The notes under the pieces are model-generated. The model worked only from the letters and a program-made list of their open reading frames with translations. It ran no database searches and was not told the origin of the DNA. A program made the position numbers and the translations under genes. DNA of 64,000 nucleotides from CAZEFK01 sp964511405 (GTDB lineage: Bacteria > Pseudomonadota > Alphaproteobacteria > Elsterales > Elsteraceae): the NCBI GenBank assembly GCA_964511405.1, contig CAZEFK010000004.1:1-64000 (forward strand). The letters run 5' to 3'. This document shows, piece by piece, positions 43,704 through 53,760 of the stretch (the stretch's first letter is position 1; each line of letters starts with the position of its first letter).

Positions 43704-44032
43704 CCGCGCTGGTCACCGACCGAACCGCGTTCGCCCGACCCCTGTAGGACCGTGTCGGTGCGCCGGTGCGAATGGATCGCCGGCGTCGGATCGCCGCCGA
43801 GCCGGCGCCGATCACACTCCAAGCGGCACCGATGCCCTGCCTCTCCGCTCCTGGGGGGCGGGGAGAGCCTCCCCGTGCCACTATCATAAAAAATCCGTTG
43901 CGCCCGCTCCATAGGCAGGTTCCAATGCGATTGTCTTATTATTTGGCCGCCTGACGCGGCCAGATGAGGATGGCGCAGGCGGCAGAACCGGCGCCGCTGC
44001 ACGCGCGGGGCAACTGCACTGGGGAGGAGTAC
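43704..44032. other. 329-bp intergenic region upstream of the sugar importer
   Basis: No convincing gene. It holds a small hairpin GGGGAG-AGC-CTCCCC (about 43860-43874), a short A-run, and a perfect inverted repeat TGGCCGC-CTGAC-GCGGCCA at 43944-43962 that could be an operator for the downstream galactofuranose operon. The AT-rich tract before it (TTGTCTTATTATTT) is a plausible promoter region. A strong GGGGAGGAG ribosome site ends the region. Confidence 0.6.
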
Positions 44033-44983
44033 ATGCGGACAGGGATGTGGTTCGGCGCGGCAGTGGTCGCGGCCGGCATGATGGCGGCGGCGTCTTCGGC
44101 GTCGGCGCTGACGATCGGCTTCAGCCAGGTCGGCTCGGAGAGCGACTGGCGCACGGCCTTCTCGGCCGACATGAAGGCCGAGGCCCAGAAGGAGGGCATC
44201 GATCTCAAATTCTCCGACGCCCAGCAGAAGGAAGAGAACCAGCTGAAGGCGGTGCGCTCGTTCATCGCCCAGAAGGTCGACGCGATCATCATCGCGCCTG
44301 TCGTGGTGACGGGCTGGGATCAGGTGCTGAAGGAAGCCCAGGCCGCCAAGATCCCGGTGTTCATCGCCGACCGCGCGGTCGAGGCCGATCCGTCGCTGTT
44401 CGTCGCCCGGGTCGCCGCCGACTTCAACCTGGAAGGCCGGCTGGCCGGCGCCTGGCTGGCGCAGGCCAGCAAGGGCAATTGCAACGTCGTCGAGCTGCAG
44501 GGCACGGTCGGCTCGGCACCCGCGATCGAGCGCAAGAAGGGCTTCGAAGCGGTCGCCGCGCAGTTCCCGGGCATCAAGATCGTCAAGTCGCAGAGCGGCG
44601 ACTTCACGACCTCCGGCGGCAAGGAGGTGATGGAGAGCTTCATCAAGGCGACCGACGGGCTGAAGGGCATCTGTGCGGTGTGGGCGCACAACGACAACAT
44701 GATCCTGGGCGCCATCCAGGCGATGAAGGAAGCCGGGCTGCACCCGGGCAAGGACGTGCTGATGGTGTCGGTCGACGGCGTGCCGGATATCTTCAAGGCC
44801 ATGCTGGCCGGCGAAAGCAACGCCTCGGTCGAGCTGCGCTCCGACATCGGCAAGGACATCTACTCGGTGGTGAAAGGCTATCTCGGCGGCAAGCACGACT
44901 ATCCCAAGTGGGTCGTGATCCCGAGCGACCTGCACACCCCGGCCGATGCCGCCGCGGTGCTGAAGCGCAAGGGCGGCGCCTGA
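44033..44983 (+). CDS. ytfQ: Galactofuranose-type ABC transporter substrate-binding protein
   Basis: 316 residues; ATG 44033 after GGGGAGGAG. A signal peptide ends at SASA. The mature protein tracks E. coli YtfQ closely: IGFSQVGSESDWR, ENQLKAVRSFIAQKVDAIIIAPVV, CNVVELQGTVGSAPAIERKKGF, SQSGDFTTSGGKEVMESFIKA and VSVDGVPDIFKAM. YtfQ binds furanose forms of galactose, and related proteins take arabinofuranose. First of a complete four-gene importer. Confidence 0.93.
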   Translation: MRTGMWFGAAVVAAGMMAAASSASALTIGFSQVGSESDWRTAFSADMKAEAQKEGIDLKFSDAQQKEENQLKAVRSFIAQKVDAIIIAPVVVTGWDQVLKEAQAAKIPVFIADRAVEADPSLFVARVAADFNLEGRLAGAWLAQASKGNCNVVELQGTVGSAPAIERKKGFEAVAAQFPGIKIVKSQSGDFTTSGGKEVMESFIKATDGLKGICAVWAHNDNMILGAIQAMKEAGLHPGKDVLMVSVDGVPDIFKAMLAGESNASVELRSDIGKDIYSVVKGYLGGKHDYPKWVVIPSDLHTPADAAAVLKRKGGA

Positions 44984-45013
44984 GCCGGCGCCGCTGAGCG
45001 GGAGAGCGGTCCC

Positions 45014-46516
45014 ATGGCCCCGGTCGCGCGTATCGAGCTTCGCGGCATCGTGAAGCGCTTCCCGGGCGCCCGGGCGCTCGACGGCGTGGACTTCCGCCTG
45101 GATCCCGGCGAGGTCCACGCCCTGCTCGGCGAGAACGGCGCGGGCAAGTCGACTCTGGTCAAGATCATGACCGGGGCGCTGGCCCGCGACGCCGGCGACA
45201 TCCTCCTGGACGGCCGGCCGGTCGAGATCGGCAGCCCGGCCGCGGCCCAGGCCCTGGGCATCAGCACCGTCTATCAGGAGGTCAACCTGGTGCCGACGCT
45301 GTCGGTGGCCAAGAACCTGACCCTGGAGCGGCAGCCGCGGCGGTTCGGGCTGGTGTCGTGGCGCGCGGCGCGGGCCGAGGCGTGCACGGCGTTGGCTCGC
45401 CTCGACCTCGACCTCGACGTCGAGCGGCCGCTCGGGTCGTACTCGATCGCGGTCCAGCAGCTGATCGCGATCGCCCGGGCGCTGCGCCCCGACACGCGGG
45501 TGCTGGTGCTCGACGAGCCGACCGCCAGCCTCGACGCCCGCGAGGTCGAGCTGCTGTTCGGCATCCTGCGCTCGCTGCGCGCGGAAGGCATCGCGATCGT
45601 CTTCATCAGCCATTTCATCGACCAAGTCTATGCGATCAGCGACCGGGTCACGGTGCTGCGCAACGGTCGGCTGGTCGGCACCGAGGCCGCCGCCGCCCTG
45701 CCGCAGCTCAAGCTGATCTCGATGATGCTGGGGCGCGAGCTGGGCGCCGAAGTCACCGACGCCCATGCGCCGCCCACCGCACCGCCAGCCGGACCGCCGC
45801 TGCTGGTCGCCGAGGGCGTCGGCCGGCGCCGCTACATGGCGCCCTTCGACCTTACCCTGCGCGCGGGCGAGGTGGTCGGCTTGGCCGGGCTGCTGGGCGC
45901 CGGGCGCACCGAGACGGCGTCGCTGCTGTTCGGCGCCGCCGCGGCCGACAGCGGCCGCATCCTGGTCGACGGCCGGCCCGTGACGCTCAAGGCGCCGCGC
46001 CGGGCGATCCGCCTGGGCTTCGGCTTCTGCCCCGAGGACCGCAAGCGCGAAGGCCTGGTCCCGGAGCTGACCGTGCGCGAGAACATCGTGCTGGCGCTGC
46101 AGACCAAGCGCGGCTGGCTGGCCCGGGTGCCGCGCGCCGAGCAGCGGCGCCTGGCCGACGAGATGATCCAGGCGCTGGCCATTGCCACGCCGGATGCCGA
46201 GAAGCCGGTCGGGCAGCTGTCGGGCGGCAACCAGCAGAAGGTGATCCTGGCGCGCTGGCTGGTGTCGCAGCCGCGCCTGCTGATCCTGGACGAACCGACC
46301 CGCGGCATCGACGTCGGCGCCCATGCCCAGCTGGTCGCCCTGATCCGCCGCCTGTGCCAGGACGGCCTGGCCCTGCTTGTGGCATCCTCTGAGTTGGACG
46401 AAATCGTCGCGGTCAGCCATCGGGTCGCCGTGCTGCGCGATCGGCGCAAGGTGGCCGAGCTGGCCGGGGCCGACATCAATCGCGAGACCATCATCGAAAC
46501 GATCGCCGCCGCATGA
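45014..46516 (+). CDS. ytfR: Galactofuranose-type ABC transporter ATP-binding protein
   Basis: 500 residues with two fused nucleotide-binding domains, as usual for sugar (RbsA-type) importers. First domain: GENGAGKSTLVK and VLVLDEPTASLD, with a degenerate signature (YSIAVQQLIAIARAL). Second domain: degenerate Walker A (LLGAGRTETASLLFG), canonical LSGGNQQKVILARWL and LLILDEPTRGID. Thirty bases after the binding protein. Its stop overlaps the permease start. Confidence 0.93.
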   Translation: MAPVARIELRGIVKRFPGARALDGVDFRLDPGEVHALLGENGAGKSTLVKIMTGALARDAGDILLDGRPVEIGSPAAAQALGISTVYQEVNLVPTLSVAKNLTLERQPRRFGLVSWRAARAEACTALARLDLDLDVERPLGSYSIAVQQLIAIARALRPDTRVLVLDEPTASLDAREVELLFGILRSLRAEGIAIVFISHFIDQVYAISDRVTVLRNGRLVGTEAAAALPQLKLISMMLGRELGAEVTDAHAPPTAPPAGPPLLVAEGVGRRRYMAPFDLTLRAGEVVGLAGLLGAGRTETASLLFGAAAADSGRILVDGRPVTLKAPRRAIRLGFGFCPEDRKREGLVPELTVRENIVLALQTKRGWLARVPRAEQRRLADEMIQALAIATPDAEKPVGQLSGGNQQKVILARWLVSQPRLLILDEPTRGIDVGAHAQLVALIRRLCQDGLALLVASSELDEIVAVSHRVAVLRDRRKVAELAGADINRETIIETIAAA

Positions 46517-47544
46517 GCGCCCGTCCCCTTGACACGCCGCCGGCGCCGCCGCCCCGCCTGGGCTCCCTGTCCGGCCGCCAGGCCTTGTGGCCGCTGCTGG
46601 CCTTGGCCCTGATCCTGGCCGTCGACGGCGTGCTGGCGCCGGGCTTCTTCTCGGTGCGCATCGTCGAGGGCCGGCTCTATGGCAGCCTGATCGACGTGCT
46701 CTACCGCGGCACGCCGATCGCCCTGGTGGCGCTGGGCATGGCCGTGGTCATCGGCACCAAGGGCATCGACCTGTCGGTCGGCGCCGTGATCGCGATCGCC
46801 GGCGCGGTCATGACCGACCTCATTCATCGCGACCTGTCGCCGCCGCTGATCCTGGCGCTGACGCTCGGCACCGGCCTCGCCTGCGGCCTGTGGAACGGCC
46901 TGCTGGTGGCGTTCCTGGACATCCAGCCGATCATCGCGACGCTGGTGCTGATGGTCGCCGGGCGCGGCATCGGCCAGATGATCAATGCCGGCCGGATCGT
47001 CACCTTCCGCAGCGACTTCTTCTCGGCCATCAGCACCGGGCAGCTCGCCACCGTGCCGTCGCGCATCCTGATCGCCGCCGGCCTGTTCGGCCTGCTGTGG
47101 CTGCTGATGCGGCGCACGGCGCTGGGCCTGTTCGTCGAATCGGTGGGCGGCAACGCCCGGGCGGCGGCGCTGGCCGGTGTCGAGGCCCGCCTGGTCACGC
47201 TCGCCGCCTATTGCCTGTCGGGCCTGATGGCGGCCATGGCCGGCGTGCTGATCAGCGCCGACATCCGCGGCTCCGATGCCAACAATGCCGGGCTGTGGAT
47301 CGAGCTCGACGCGATCCTGGCGGTGGTGCTGGGCGGCGCCTCGCTGGCCGGCGGCCGGATCTATCTGGGCCTGACCCTGGTCGGTGTGCTGATCATCCAG
47401 AGCCTGACCACCTCGATCCTGGTGACCGGGTTGCCGCCGCAATACAACCTGATCGTCAAGGCGCTGGTGGTGCTGACGGCGCTGCTGCTGCAGTCGCAGC
47501 GCCTGCGCGCCGCCATCGCCGGCCGGCTGCGGAGGGGCGCATGA
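46513..47544 (+). CDS. ytfT: Galactofuranose-type ABC transporter permease 1
   Basis: 343 residues; ATG 46513 overlaps the ATPase stop. RbsC-type permease with about ten hydrophobic segments; GIDLSVGAVIAIAGAVMTDLIH and SVGGNARAAALAGV are the family marks. The Pro-rich cytosolic N-terminus is slightly longer than in E. coli. Pairs with the next product to form the channel. Confidence 0.92.
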   Translation: MSARPLDTPPAPPPRLGSLSGRQALWPLLALALILAVDGVLAPGFFSVRIVEGRLYGSLIDVLYRGTPIALVALGMAVVIGTKGIDLSVGAVIAIAGAVMTDLIHRDLSPPLILALTLGTGLACGLWNGLLVAFLDIQPIIATLVLMVAGRGIGQMINAGRIVTFRSDFFSAISTGQLATVPSRILIAAGLFGLLWLLMRRTALGLFVESVGGNARAAALAGVEARLVTLAAYCLSGLMAAMAGVLISADIRGSDANNAGLWIELDAILAVVLGGASLAGGRIYLGLTLVGVLIIQSLTTSILVTGLPPQYNLIVKALVVLTALLLQSQRLRAAIAGRLRRGA

Positions 47545-48506
47545 AGGAACGGTTCGCGCCGCTGACCGCGACGATCCTGGTCTTCGCGCTGCTGTGCCTG
47601 GGCGGTGCCCTGCACTTCAACCACTTCTTCACGCCGCTGGTGTTCTCGGACCTCCTGACCGACAACGCCTTCGTGATCGTCGCGGCGATCGGCGCCACCT
47701 TCGTGATCCTGTCGGGCGGCATCGACCTGTCGGTGGGCTCGATGATCGGCTTCGTCGGCGTGGTCATGGCCCAGCTGGTGACCAACCTGGGCTGGCATCC
47801 GCTGGCCGCCGCGGCCGTGCTGATCGCCTTCGGCGTGCTGCTGGGCGCCGGCATCGGCTTCGTCATCGAGGCCTGCGACATCCAGCCCTTCATCATCACC
47901 CTGGCCGCCATGTTCCTGCTGCGCGGCCTGTGCTTCGTGGTCAGCCTCGACTCGGTGGCGGTCAGCCATCCCTTCGTCGACGCCTTTGCCGGCTGGGCGA
48001 TCCCGCTGCCGGGCGAGGGCAAGCTGTCGAGCTCGGCATGCGTAATGCTGGCGGTGCTGGCGGCGGCGATCGTGATCGCCCATTTCACGCGGCTCGGCAC
48101 CAACATCTACGCCATCGGCGGCGACCGCACCTCGGCGGCCCTGATGGGCGTGCCGATCCGCCGGACCACGGTCCGCATCTATGCGCTCTCGGGCTTCTAC
48201 AGCGCCCTCGCCGGCGTGGTCTATGCGCTCTACACCGCGTCAGGCTATCCGCTGGCCGCGGTCGGCACCGAGCTCGACGCCATCGCCGCCGTCGTGATCG
48301 GCGGCACGCTGCTGACCGGCGGCGTCGGGCTGATCATCGGCACCCTGTTCGGCGGCCTGATCCAGGGCGTGATCCAGACCCTGATCTCGTTCGACGGCAC
48401 GCTCGACAGCTGGTGGACCAAGATCGTCATCGGCGTGCTGCTGTTCCTGTTCATCGCGCTGCAGCGCGGCATCACGCGCTCGGTGGGGGTGCGCGCGGCG
48501 GCATAG
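47541..48506 (+). CDS. yjfF: Galactofuranose-type ABC transporter permease 2
   Basis: 321 residues; ATG 47541 in a 4-bp overlap. RbsC-type permease matching YjfF: SGGIDLSVGSMIGFVGVV, CDIQPFIITLAAMFLLRGLCF, IYAIGGDRTSAALMGVP and GTELDAIAAVVIGGTLLTGG. Completes a system with the same gene order as E. coli ytfQRT-yjfF. No sugar-catabolic gene or regulator is attached, so the metabolising enzymes are elsewhere. Confidence 0.93.
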   Translation: MKERFAPLTATILVFALLCLGGALHFNHFFTPLVFSDLLTDNAFVIVAAIGATFVILSGGIDLSVGSMIGFVGVVMAQLVTNLGWHPLAAAAVLIAFGVLLGAGIGFVIEACDIQPFIITLAAMFLLRGLCFVVSLDSVAVSHPFVDAFAGWAIPLPGEGKLSSSACVMLAVLAAAIVIAHFTRLGTNIYAIGGDRTSAALMGVPIRRTTVRIYALSGFYSALAGVVYALYTASGYPLAAVGTELDAIAAVVIGGTLLTGGVGLIIGTLFGGLIQGVIQTLISFDGTLDSWWTKIVIGVLLFLFIALQRGITRSVGVRAAA

Positions 48507-48517
48507 CTGGGGCGCCG

Positions 48518-48766
48518 TCAGGTGGTCCTGGGCGCCTGGATGGGCTCAGAGGCATTCCGGTCCTCCGCGGGCGAATCGTCCGGCTCGTCGAACTGCGGCA
48601 GAGCGCAAATGATGTCGATGACGTGCGCGAGAGTCGCTGGACGCTCGCGCAGCACGACCTCATCGCCGCGGCCGAAAATCTCTACCTCGTCGCTGTCGAA
48701 CCGGAGCTCGCGTGGCAGCTGCACCGCCTGAGAGTTCCCGGACATGAACACCTTCGCGCGCGCCAT
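48518..48766 (-). CDS. VagC/VapB-type (SpoVT-AbrB fold) antitoxin, no adjacent toxin
   Basis: 82 residues from ATG 48766 (another ATG at 48775 would add three). MARAKVFMSGNSQAVQLPRELRF is the swapped-hairpin AbrB-like DNA-binding start of VagC/VapB antitoxins; the acidic tail (DEPDDSPAEDRNASEP) is where a PIN toxin would dock. The next gene downstream is convergent yjfF, so no vapC follows. It has a consensus-like promoter/operator at 48785. Either an orphan antitoxin or a stand-alone regulator. Confidence 0.82.
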   Translation of the reverse strand: MARAKVFMSGNSQAVQLPRELRFDSDEVEIFGRGDEVVLRERPATLAHVIDIICALPQFDEPDDSPAEDRNASEPIQAPRTT

Positions 48767-48784
48767 GCAGCCCATCGTATCGAC

Positions 48785-48799
48785 GTATTATATGTATAC
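48785..48799 (-). promoter_or_regulatory. Promoter/operator of the VagC-type antitoxin
   Basis: On the minus strand GTATACATATAATAC contains a perfect -10 hexamer TATAAT (48787-48792) inside a near-palindrome with arms GTATA and AATAC. The -35 is weak. Overlap of -10 and palindrome is what antitoxin autorepression predicts. The expected transcript starts only 10-15 bases before the ATG. Confidence 0.55.
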
Positions 48800-48870
48800 G
48801 CGTGGGCGATCCGTAGCCCGACGGCGGGCGGCGGCTTGCTCCCGCTGTGGCGCCATGATAGGAACAAATC

Positions 48871-49200
48871 ATGGACACGGCCGTCGGCCTCCATCCTGAT
48901 CCGGTGCTGGCTCGCTTTCGTGCCGCGCTGGCTGAGCTTTATGGCGCGCGCCTGGATCGTGTGGTGCTGTTCGGTTCGCGGGCGCGCGGCGACGCTCGGC
49001 CCGACTCCGACTATGACGTGGCGGTGTTCCTGACCACGTTGCCCGACCGCTGGGCCGAGCTCGATCGCTTGGCGGACCTGCGAGTCCGCTTCCTCGACGA
49101 CACCGGGGCGTTCTTCGATGCCCGGCCCTACCCCGCGGCCGCCTATGGCGAGCGGACGCCGCTGATGAGCGAGATCCGCCGCGACGGCCGGACGCTGTGA
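48871..49200 (+). CDS. MNT-domain minimal nucleotidyltransferase
   Basis: 109 residues; ATG 48871. The motif VVLFGSRARGDARPDSDYDVAVF gives the GSRARG nucleotide-binding turn and the paired acidic residues of the MNT fold. MNT proteins such as MntA are antitoxins that AMPylate a HEPN ribonuclease encoded beside them. The stop overlaps a GTG (GTGA) as in true MNT-HEPN pairs, but the partner frame is broken off after a short stretch. The final catalytic Asp region (VRFLDDTGAFFDARPY) is less typical. Confidence 0.85.
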   Translation: MDTAVGLHPDPVLARFRAALAELYGARLDRVVLFGSRARGDARPDSDYDVAVFLTTLPDRWAELDRLADLRVRFLDDTGAFFDARPYPAAAYGERTPLMSEIRRDGRTL

Positions 49201-49254
49201 CCCCGGAGGTCAGTCGCTTCGCGGCGATCAGCGACCTGGTCGAGACTCCGCGAG
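49197..49254 (+). pseudogene. Possible remnant of a HEPN toxin gene
   Basis: GTG 49197 overlaps the MNT stop and encodes VTPEVSRFAAISDLVETPR, whose first residues resemble the start of HEPN partners. No helical HEPN body or RxxxxH motif follows; the frame runs into low-complexity sequence antisense to the cobW gene. Likely deletion of the toxin. The match is short. Confidence 0.35.
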
Positions 49255-50340
49255 TCAGCCCTGGGCCGACCCCTGGGTCGCCGGGGCCTGAGCCGTCCCG
49301 GCCGCCAGGCACTTGTCCAGGCTCTGGCGCAGCACCTCCGGCGTCATGTCGCGGGCGATCACGACGATCCGGCTGCGGCGGTCGGCATCCGGCCAGTCCG
49401 GCAGCTCGACCGGCGGGTGGAACAGATGCTGGACGCCGTGCAGGACGATCGGCTTGTCGCGGCCGCGCACGTTCAGGATCGCCTTCAGCCGCAGCAGGTC
49501 CTCGGGCCGGTAGTTGGCCAGGCTCTGGGCCCACAAGGCCAGGTTTTCCCACTCCACCGGCTCGTCCAGGGTGATGCAGGTGGCGGCGATCCGGGCGTCG
49601 TGGCGGTTGACGTCATGCGCGTGGTGGGCGTGGTGGTGATGATCGTGGTCATGATCATGATGGCCATGGTCGTAGGCCTCGGCGTTCAGCCAGCGCTGCA
49701 CGTCCAGGCTCTTGGTCGCGGGGTTGTACAGCCCGGCGTCGAACAGCCGGTCCGCGCTGGCGTCGGGCGCCGGGATGATCGGGGCGCCGGGATTGAGGCC
49801 GCCCAGCCGGTCGGTGATGGCCGCGGCGGTGGCCGGTTCGGCCAGGTCGGTCTTGGTCAGCACGATGCGGTCGGCGACCGCGGCCTGCTTGACCGCCTCG
49901 AACTGGCGGTCGAGCGTCGTGTCGCCGGTCACCGCGTCGACGGTGGCGATCACGCCGTCCAGGCGATAGAGGCCGGCCAGGATCGGATCTTGCATCAGGG
50001 TGTGCAGAATCGGCGCCGGGTCGGCGAGGCCGGTGGTCTCGACCACCACGCGCCGGAAGGCCATGACCTCGCCGCGCGACCGCTTGAGCGCGAAGTCGGT
50101 CAAGGTGTTGCCCAGGTCGCTCTGGATGGTGCAGCACAGGCAGCCGCTGTCCATGACCACCATCTCGGCGTCGACCGCGCGCACCAGATGGTGGTCGAGC
50201 CCGATCTCGCCGAACTCGTTGATCAGCACCAGGGCGTCGGCCAGCGCCGGGTCGGCGAGCAGGCGGTTGAGCAGCGTGGTCTTGCCGCTGCCCAGGAACC
50301 CGGTCAGCACCGACACCGGAATGAGCGGATGCTCGCTCAT
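49255..50340 (-). CDS. CobW/COG0523 family GTPase (metallochaperone), copy 1
   Basis: 361 residues; ATG 50340 overlapping the WD40 stop. G3E GTPase with Walker A GFLGSGKTTLL, the metal-binding CxCC motif in SGCLCCTI, ETTGLADPAP and TKTDL (base recognition). A His/Asp-rich loop near residues 228-245 (HGHHDHDHDHHHHAHH) is typical of zinc-handling members. C-terminal CobW_C domain with AILNVRGRDKPIVLHGVQHLFHPP. Probably moves Zn or Co to a client enzyme. Third gene of a tight leftward operon. Confidence 0.92.
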   Translation of the reverse strand: MSEHPLIPVSVLTGFLGSGKTTLLNRLLADPALADALVLINEFGEIGLDHHLVRAVDAEMVVMDSGCLCCTIQSDLGNTLTDFALKRSRGEVMAFRRVVVETTGLADPAPILHTLMQDPILAGLYRLDGVIATVDAVTGDTTLDRQFEAVKQAAVADRIVLTKTDLAEPATAAAITDRLGGLNPGAPIIPAPDASADRLFDAGLYNPATKSLDVQRWLNAEAYDHGHHDHDHDHHHHAHHAHDVNRHDARIAATCITLDEPVEWENLALWAQSLANYRPEDLLRLKAILNVRGRDKPIVLHGVQHLFHPPVELPDWPDADRRSRIVVIARDMTPEVLRQSLDKCLAAGTAQAPATQGSAQG

Positions 50341-51358
50341 GCCGGCAGCCCCAGGACCACGGCCCGCCCGTCCTGGGCGCCGGCGACCAGGTGGGTGCCG
50401 CCGGGGGCCCAGGCCAGCGCCGAGATCGCTTGCTTGGACACGGCGATGCGGCCCCCGCGGGCGCCTGAGGTGCCGGATTTGTCGGTCGCGGCGATCACCA
50501 CGGTGCCGTCCGCGAAGCCGCCGGCCAAGAGCGGCGCCGAGGGGTGGTGGGCCACCCGCGTGGCGACCGTGCCCTCGGCCTCGTACAGCTCGCGCGGCGG
50601 CCGGCCTTCGGGGCCGGCGCCGTCGAACGGCCAGGCGGTCAGCACCGAGGCGCCCGAGGCCGCCAGCAGCAGGCTGTCGGGCGACCAGTCCAGCGACCGC
50701 ACCTTGGTCGGGTAGCCCGACATCCGCATCTCGCCATCCTCGCCCAGGCGCCAGGCATGGATCTCGCCGTCCTGCATGGCGCTGGCCAGGAACCGGCCAT
50801 CGGGGCTGAGCGCGACCGCGATGTGGCTGCCCTTCCACAGGAACAGGCGGGGTTCGGCACCCTCCGCCGCCAGGTCCCACAGGGTGACGCCGCTATAGTG
50901 GCAGGCGGCGATGCGGGTGCCATGGACGTCGAGACCCTGGACCGTGCTGGCATGGGGCCCCAGGCTGCGCAGCACCGCGCCGTCGGGATCCAGGACCGGC
51001 AGCTCGCGGCCGACGGCGGCGACGATGCGGCCGTCGTCCAGGCAGTGCAGGTGATCGACCCACTTACCCTTGAACGACGCCAGCGGCGTGGCACCCTCCG
51101 GCGTTACCCGCACCACTTGGCCGTCGTCGCCGCCGGTCACGAAGCCGCCGGCCGGGTGGGCCGCCAGCGCCAGCACCGCGCCCTTGTGGGCCGGCAGCTC
51201 CTTGGAGGCGTGGCTGACCGGGTTCTTCAGGTCGATCAGGCGGACCCGGCCGCTGCCCAGCGCCAGCGCCGCCCAGCGGCCGTCATGGTCGACGGCCGCC
51301 TGGACGATGTAGCCGTCGACCCGCCAGGCGGTCCGGCTTGCGGCTGCGGCCTGGGCCA

Positions 51359-51359
<1 letters not shown>
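50337..51359 (-). CDS. WD40 repeat protein of a CobW operon
   Basis: 340 residues; ATG 51359 shares one base with the copy 2 stop. Seven WD40-like blades fill the sequence (AHKGAVLALAAHP, ALSPDGRFLASAMQDGEIHAWRL, SLDWSPDSLLLAASG, SALAWAPGGTHLVAGAQDGRAVVL). No signal peptide or enzymatic domain. Its fixed position between two COG0523 genes suggests a scaffold or client-recognition factor for the GTPases; no function has been shown to my knowledge. Confidence 0.85.
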
Positions 51360-52324
<965 letters not shown>

Positions 52325-52450
52325 TGCGCTCCTAGATGCTGGCGAAACCGGGATGGGGCACCCTAGCCGATCGCTGCGCTGGATCGCCAGGGGCCCGACC
52401 GCCATCATCTGGTGCCGGATGGCCCGCGACCCAACCCCCGGAGACTGCGC

Positions 52451-53737
52451 GTGACCGACCTGACCAAGCTGACCGCCGCCCAGGCCGCGCGCAGGATCGC
52501 CGCCGGCACCCTCACCGCGACCGACCTGGCTGCGGCGCTGCTCGACCGCGCCAGCCTGCGCGAGCCCATGATCCACGCCTGGGCGCATCTCGACCCCGAT
52601 CTGGTGCTGGCCCAGGCCCAGGCGATCGACCGCATGGGGGCCCGCGGGTCGCTGGCCGGGGTGCCGGTCGGGGTCAAGGACATCATGGACACCCACGACC
52701 AGCCCAGCGCCTACGGCTCGCCGATCCATGCCGGCAACCGCCCGCCGACCGACGCCGCGGCCGTGGCCCTGGCGCGCGCCTCAGGTGCTGTGATCATGGG
52801 CAAGACCGTGACCGCCGAGCTCGCCTTCCGGCACCCCGGCCCGACCCGCAATCCGCACAACACCAGCCACAGCCCGGGCGGCTCGTCGTCGGGCTCGGCC
52901 GCCGCGGTCGCCGACTTCCAGGTGCCGATCGCCACAGGCACCCAGACCGCCGGGTCGGTGATCCGCCCGGCCGCGTTCTGCGGCGTGGTCGGTTTCAAGC
53001 CCAGCTACGGCGAGATCCCGACGGTCGGGGTCAAGGCCTGCGCGTGGTCGCTGGACACGGTCGGCCTCTTCGCCCGCAGCGTCGAGGACGTGGCGCTGGG
53101 CCGGGCTGCGCTGCTCGGCATCTCGCCGGCTCGGCTCGATCCCGCACAGGCGCCGCTGCCGCGGGTCGGGCTGTGCCGGACCCCGCACTGGCACGAGGCC
53201 GAGCCCGCGACCCGCGACTTGGTCGAGGCGGTCGCCGGGCGATTGGAGGACGCCGGCGCCCGCGTCGTCGACGTCGACCTGCCGGCGCCCTGCCGCACCC
53301 TGGTCGAGAGCCATCACGCCGTGATGGCGTTCGAAATGGCGCGCAGCTGGGCCGACGAGGTCCAGCGCAACCTGGACGGCCTGAGCGCCGCGATCCGCGA
53401 GGGCGGCCTGCCCGACGCCGCGGCGGTGTCGTTCGAGCGCTACCAGGCCGCCCAGGCCCATGCCGAGCAGTGCCGGGGCCTGATGGCCGGCCTGTTCGCC
53501 GACTTCGATCTGCTGCTGACGCCGGCGGCGCCGGGCGAGGCGCCGCACAGCCTGGCCTCGACCGGCCGGCCGCTGTTCAACAGCCTGTGGACCCTGCTGC
53601 ACCTGCCCTGCATCACCCTGCCGGCCGGCCAGGGCCCGGCCGGCCTGCCCCTGGGCGTGCAGCTGGTCGGCGCCCGCCGCGCCGACTGGGCGCTGCTGAC
53701 CTGGGCGGCGTGGGCCCAGGGCAACCTGGACTCTTGA
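52451..53737 (+). CDS. Amidase signature family protein
   Basis: 428 residues from GTG 52451 with GGAGAC upstream. The Ser-cisSer-Lys triad is present: Lys in PVGVKDIMDT, Ser in SPGGSSSGSAAAVA and Ser in GTQTAGSVIRPA. Hydrolyses an amide or related bond; family members range from GatA-like to allophanate and aryl amidases, and nothing here narrows the substrate. It is monocistronic and convergent with the binding-protein gene at 53761, across only 23 bp. Confidence 0.9.
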   Translation: MTDLTKLTAAQAARRIAAGTLTATDLAAALLDRASLREPMIHAWAHLDPDLVLAQAQAIDRMGARGSLAGVPVGVKDIMDTHDQPSAYGSPIHAGNRPPTDAAAVALARASGAVIMGKTVTAELAFRHPGPTRNPHNTSHSPGGSSSGSAAAVADFQVPIATGTQTAGSVIRPAAFCGVVGFKPSYGEIPTVGVKACAWSLDTVGLFARSVEDVALGRAALLGISPARLDPAQAPLPRVGLCRTPHWHEAEPATRDLVEAVAGRLEDAGARVVDVDLPAPCRTLVESHHAVMAFEMARSWADEVQRNLDGLSAAIREGGLPDAAAVSFERYQAAQAHAEQCRGLMAGLFADFDLLLTPAAPGEAPHSLASTGRPLFNSLWTLLHLPCITLPAGQGPAGLPLGVQLVGARRADWALLTWAAWAQGNLDS

Positions 53738-53760
53738 CCGCCGGGTTTACCCGCCGACGC

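Noticed and set aside
43860..43880. Intrinsic terminator of the amino acid ABC operon
   Set aside because: GGGGAG-AGC-CTCCCC is followed by GTGCCACTATCAT and then an A-run rather than a T-run, so the plus-strand terminator is incomplete.
43598..46420. 940-codon open frame on the minus strand opposite the sugar ABC genes
   Set aside because: It is antisense to clearly conserved ytfQ/ytfR sequence, is rich in Arg, Gly, Gln and Asp, and shows no domain. Long antisense frames are expected in DNA this rich in GC.
49620..49680. Repetitive gatcatg/tggtg tract that looks like a short tandem repeat
   Set aside because: It encodes the His/Asp-rich metal loop of the CobW protein; no exact repeat unit is maintained at the DNA level.
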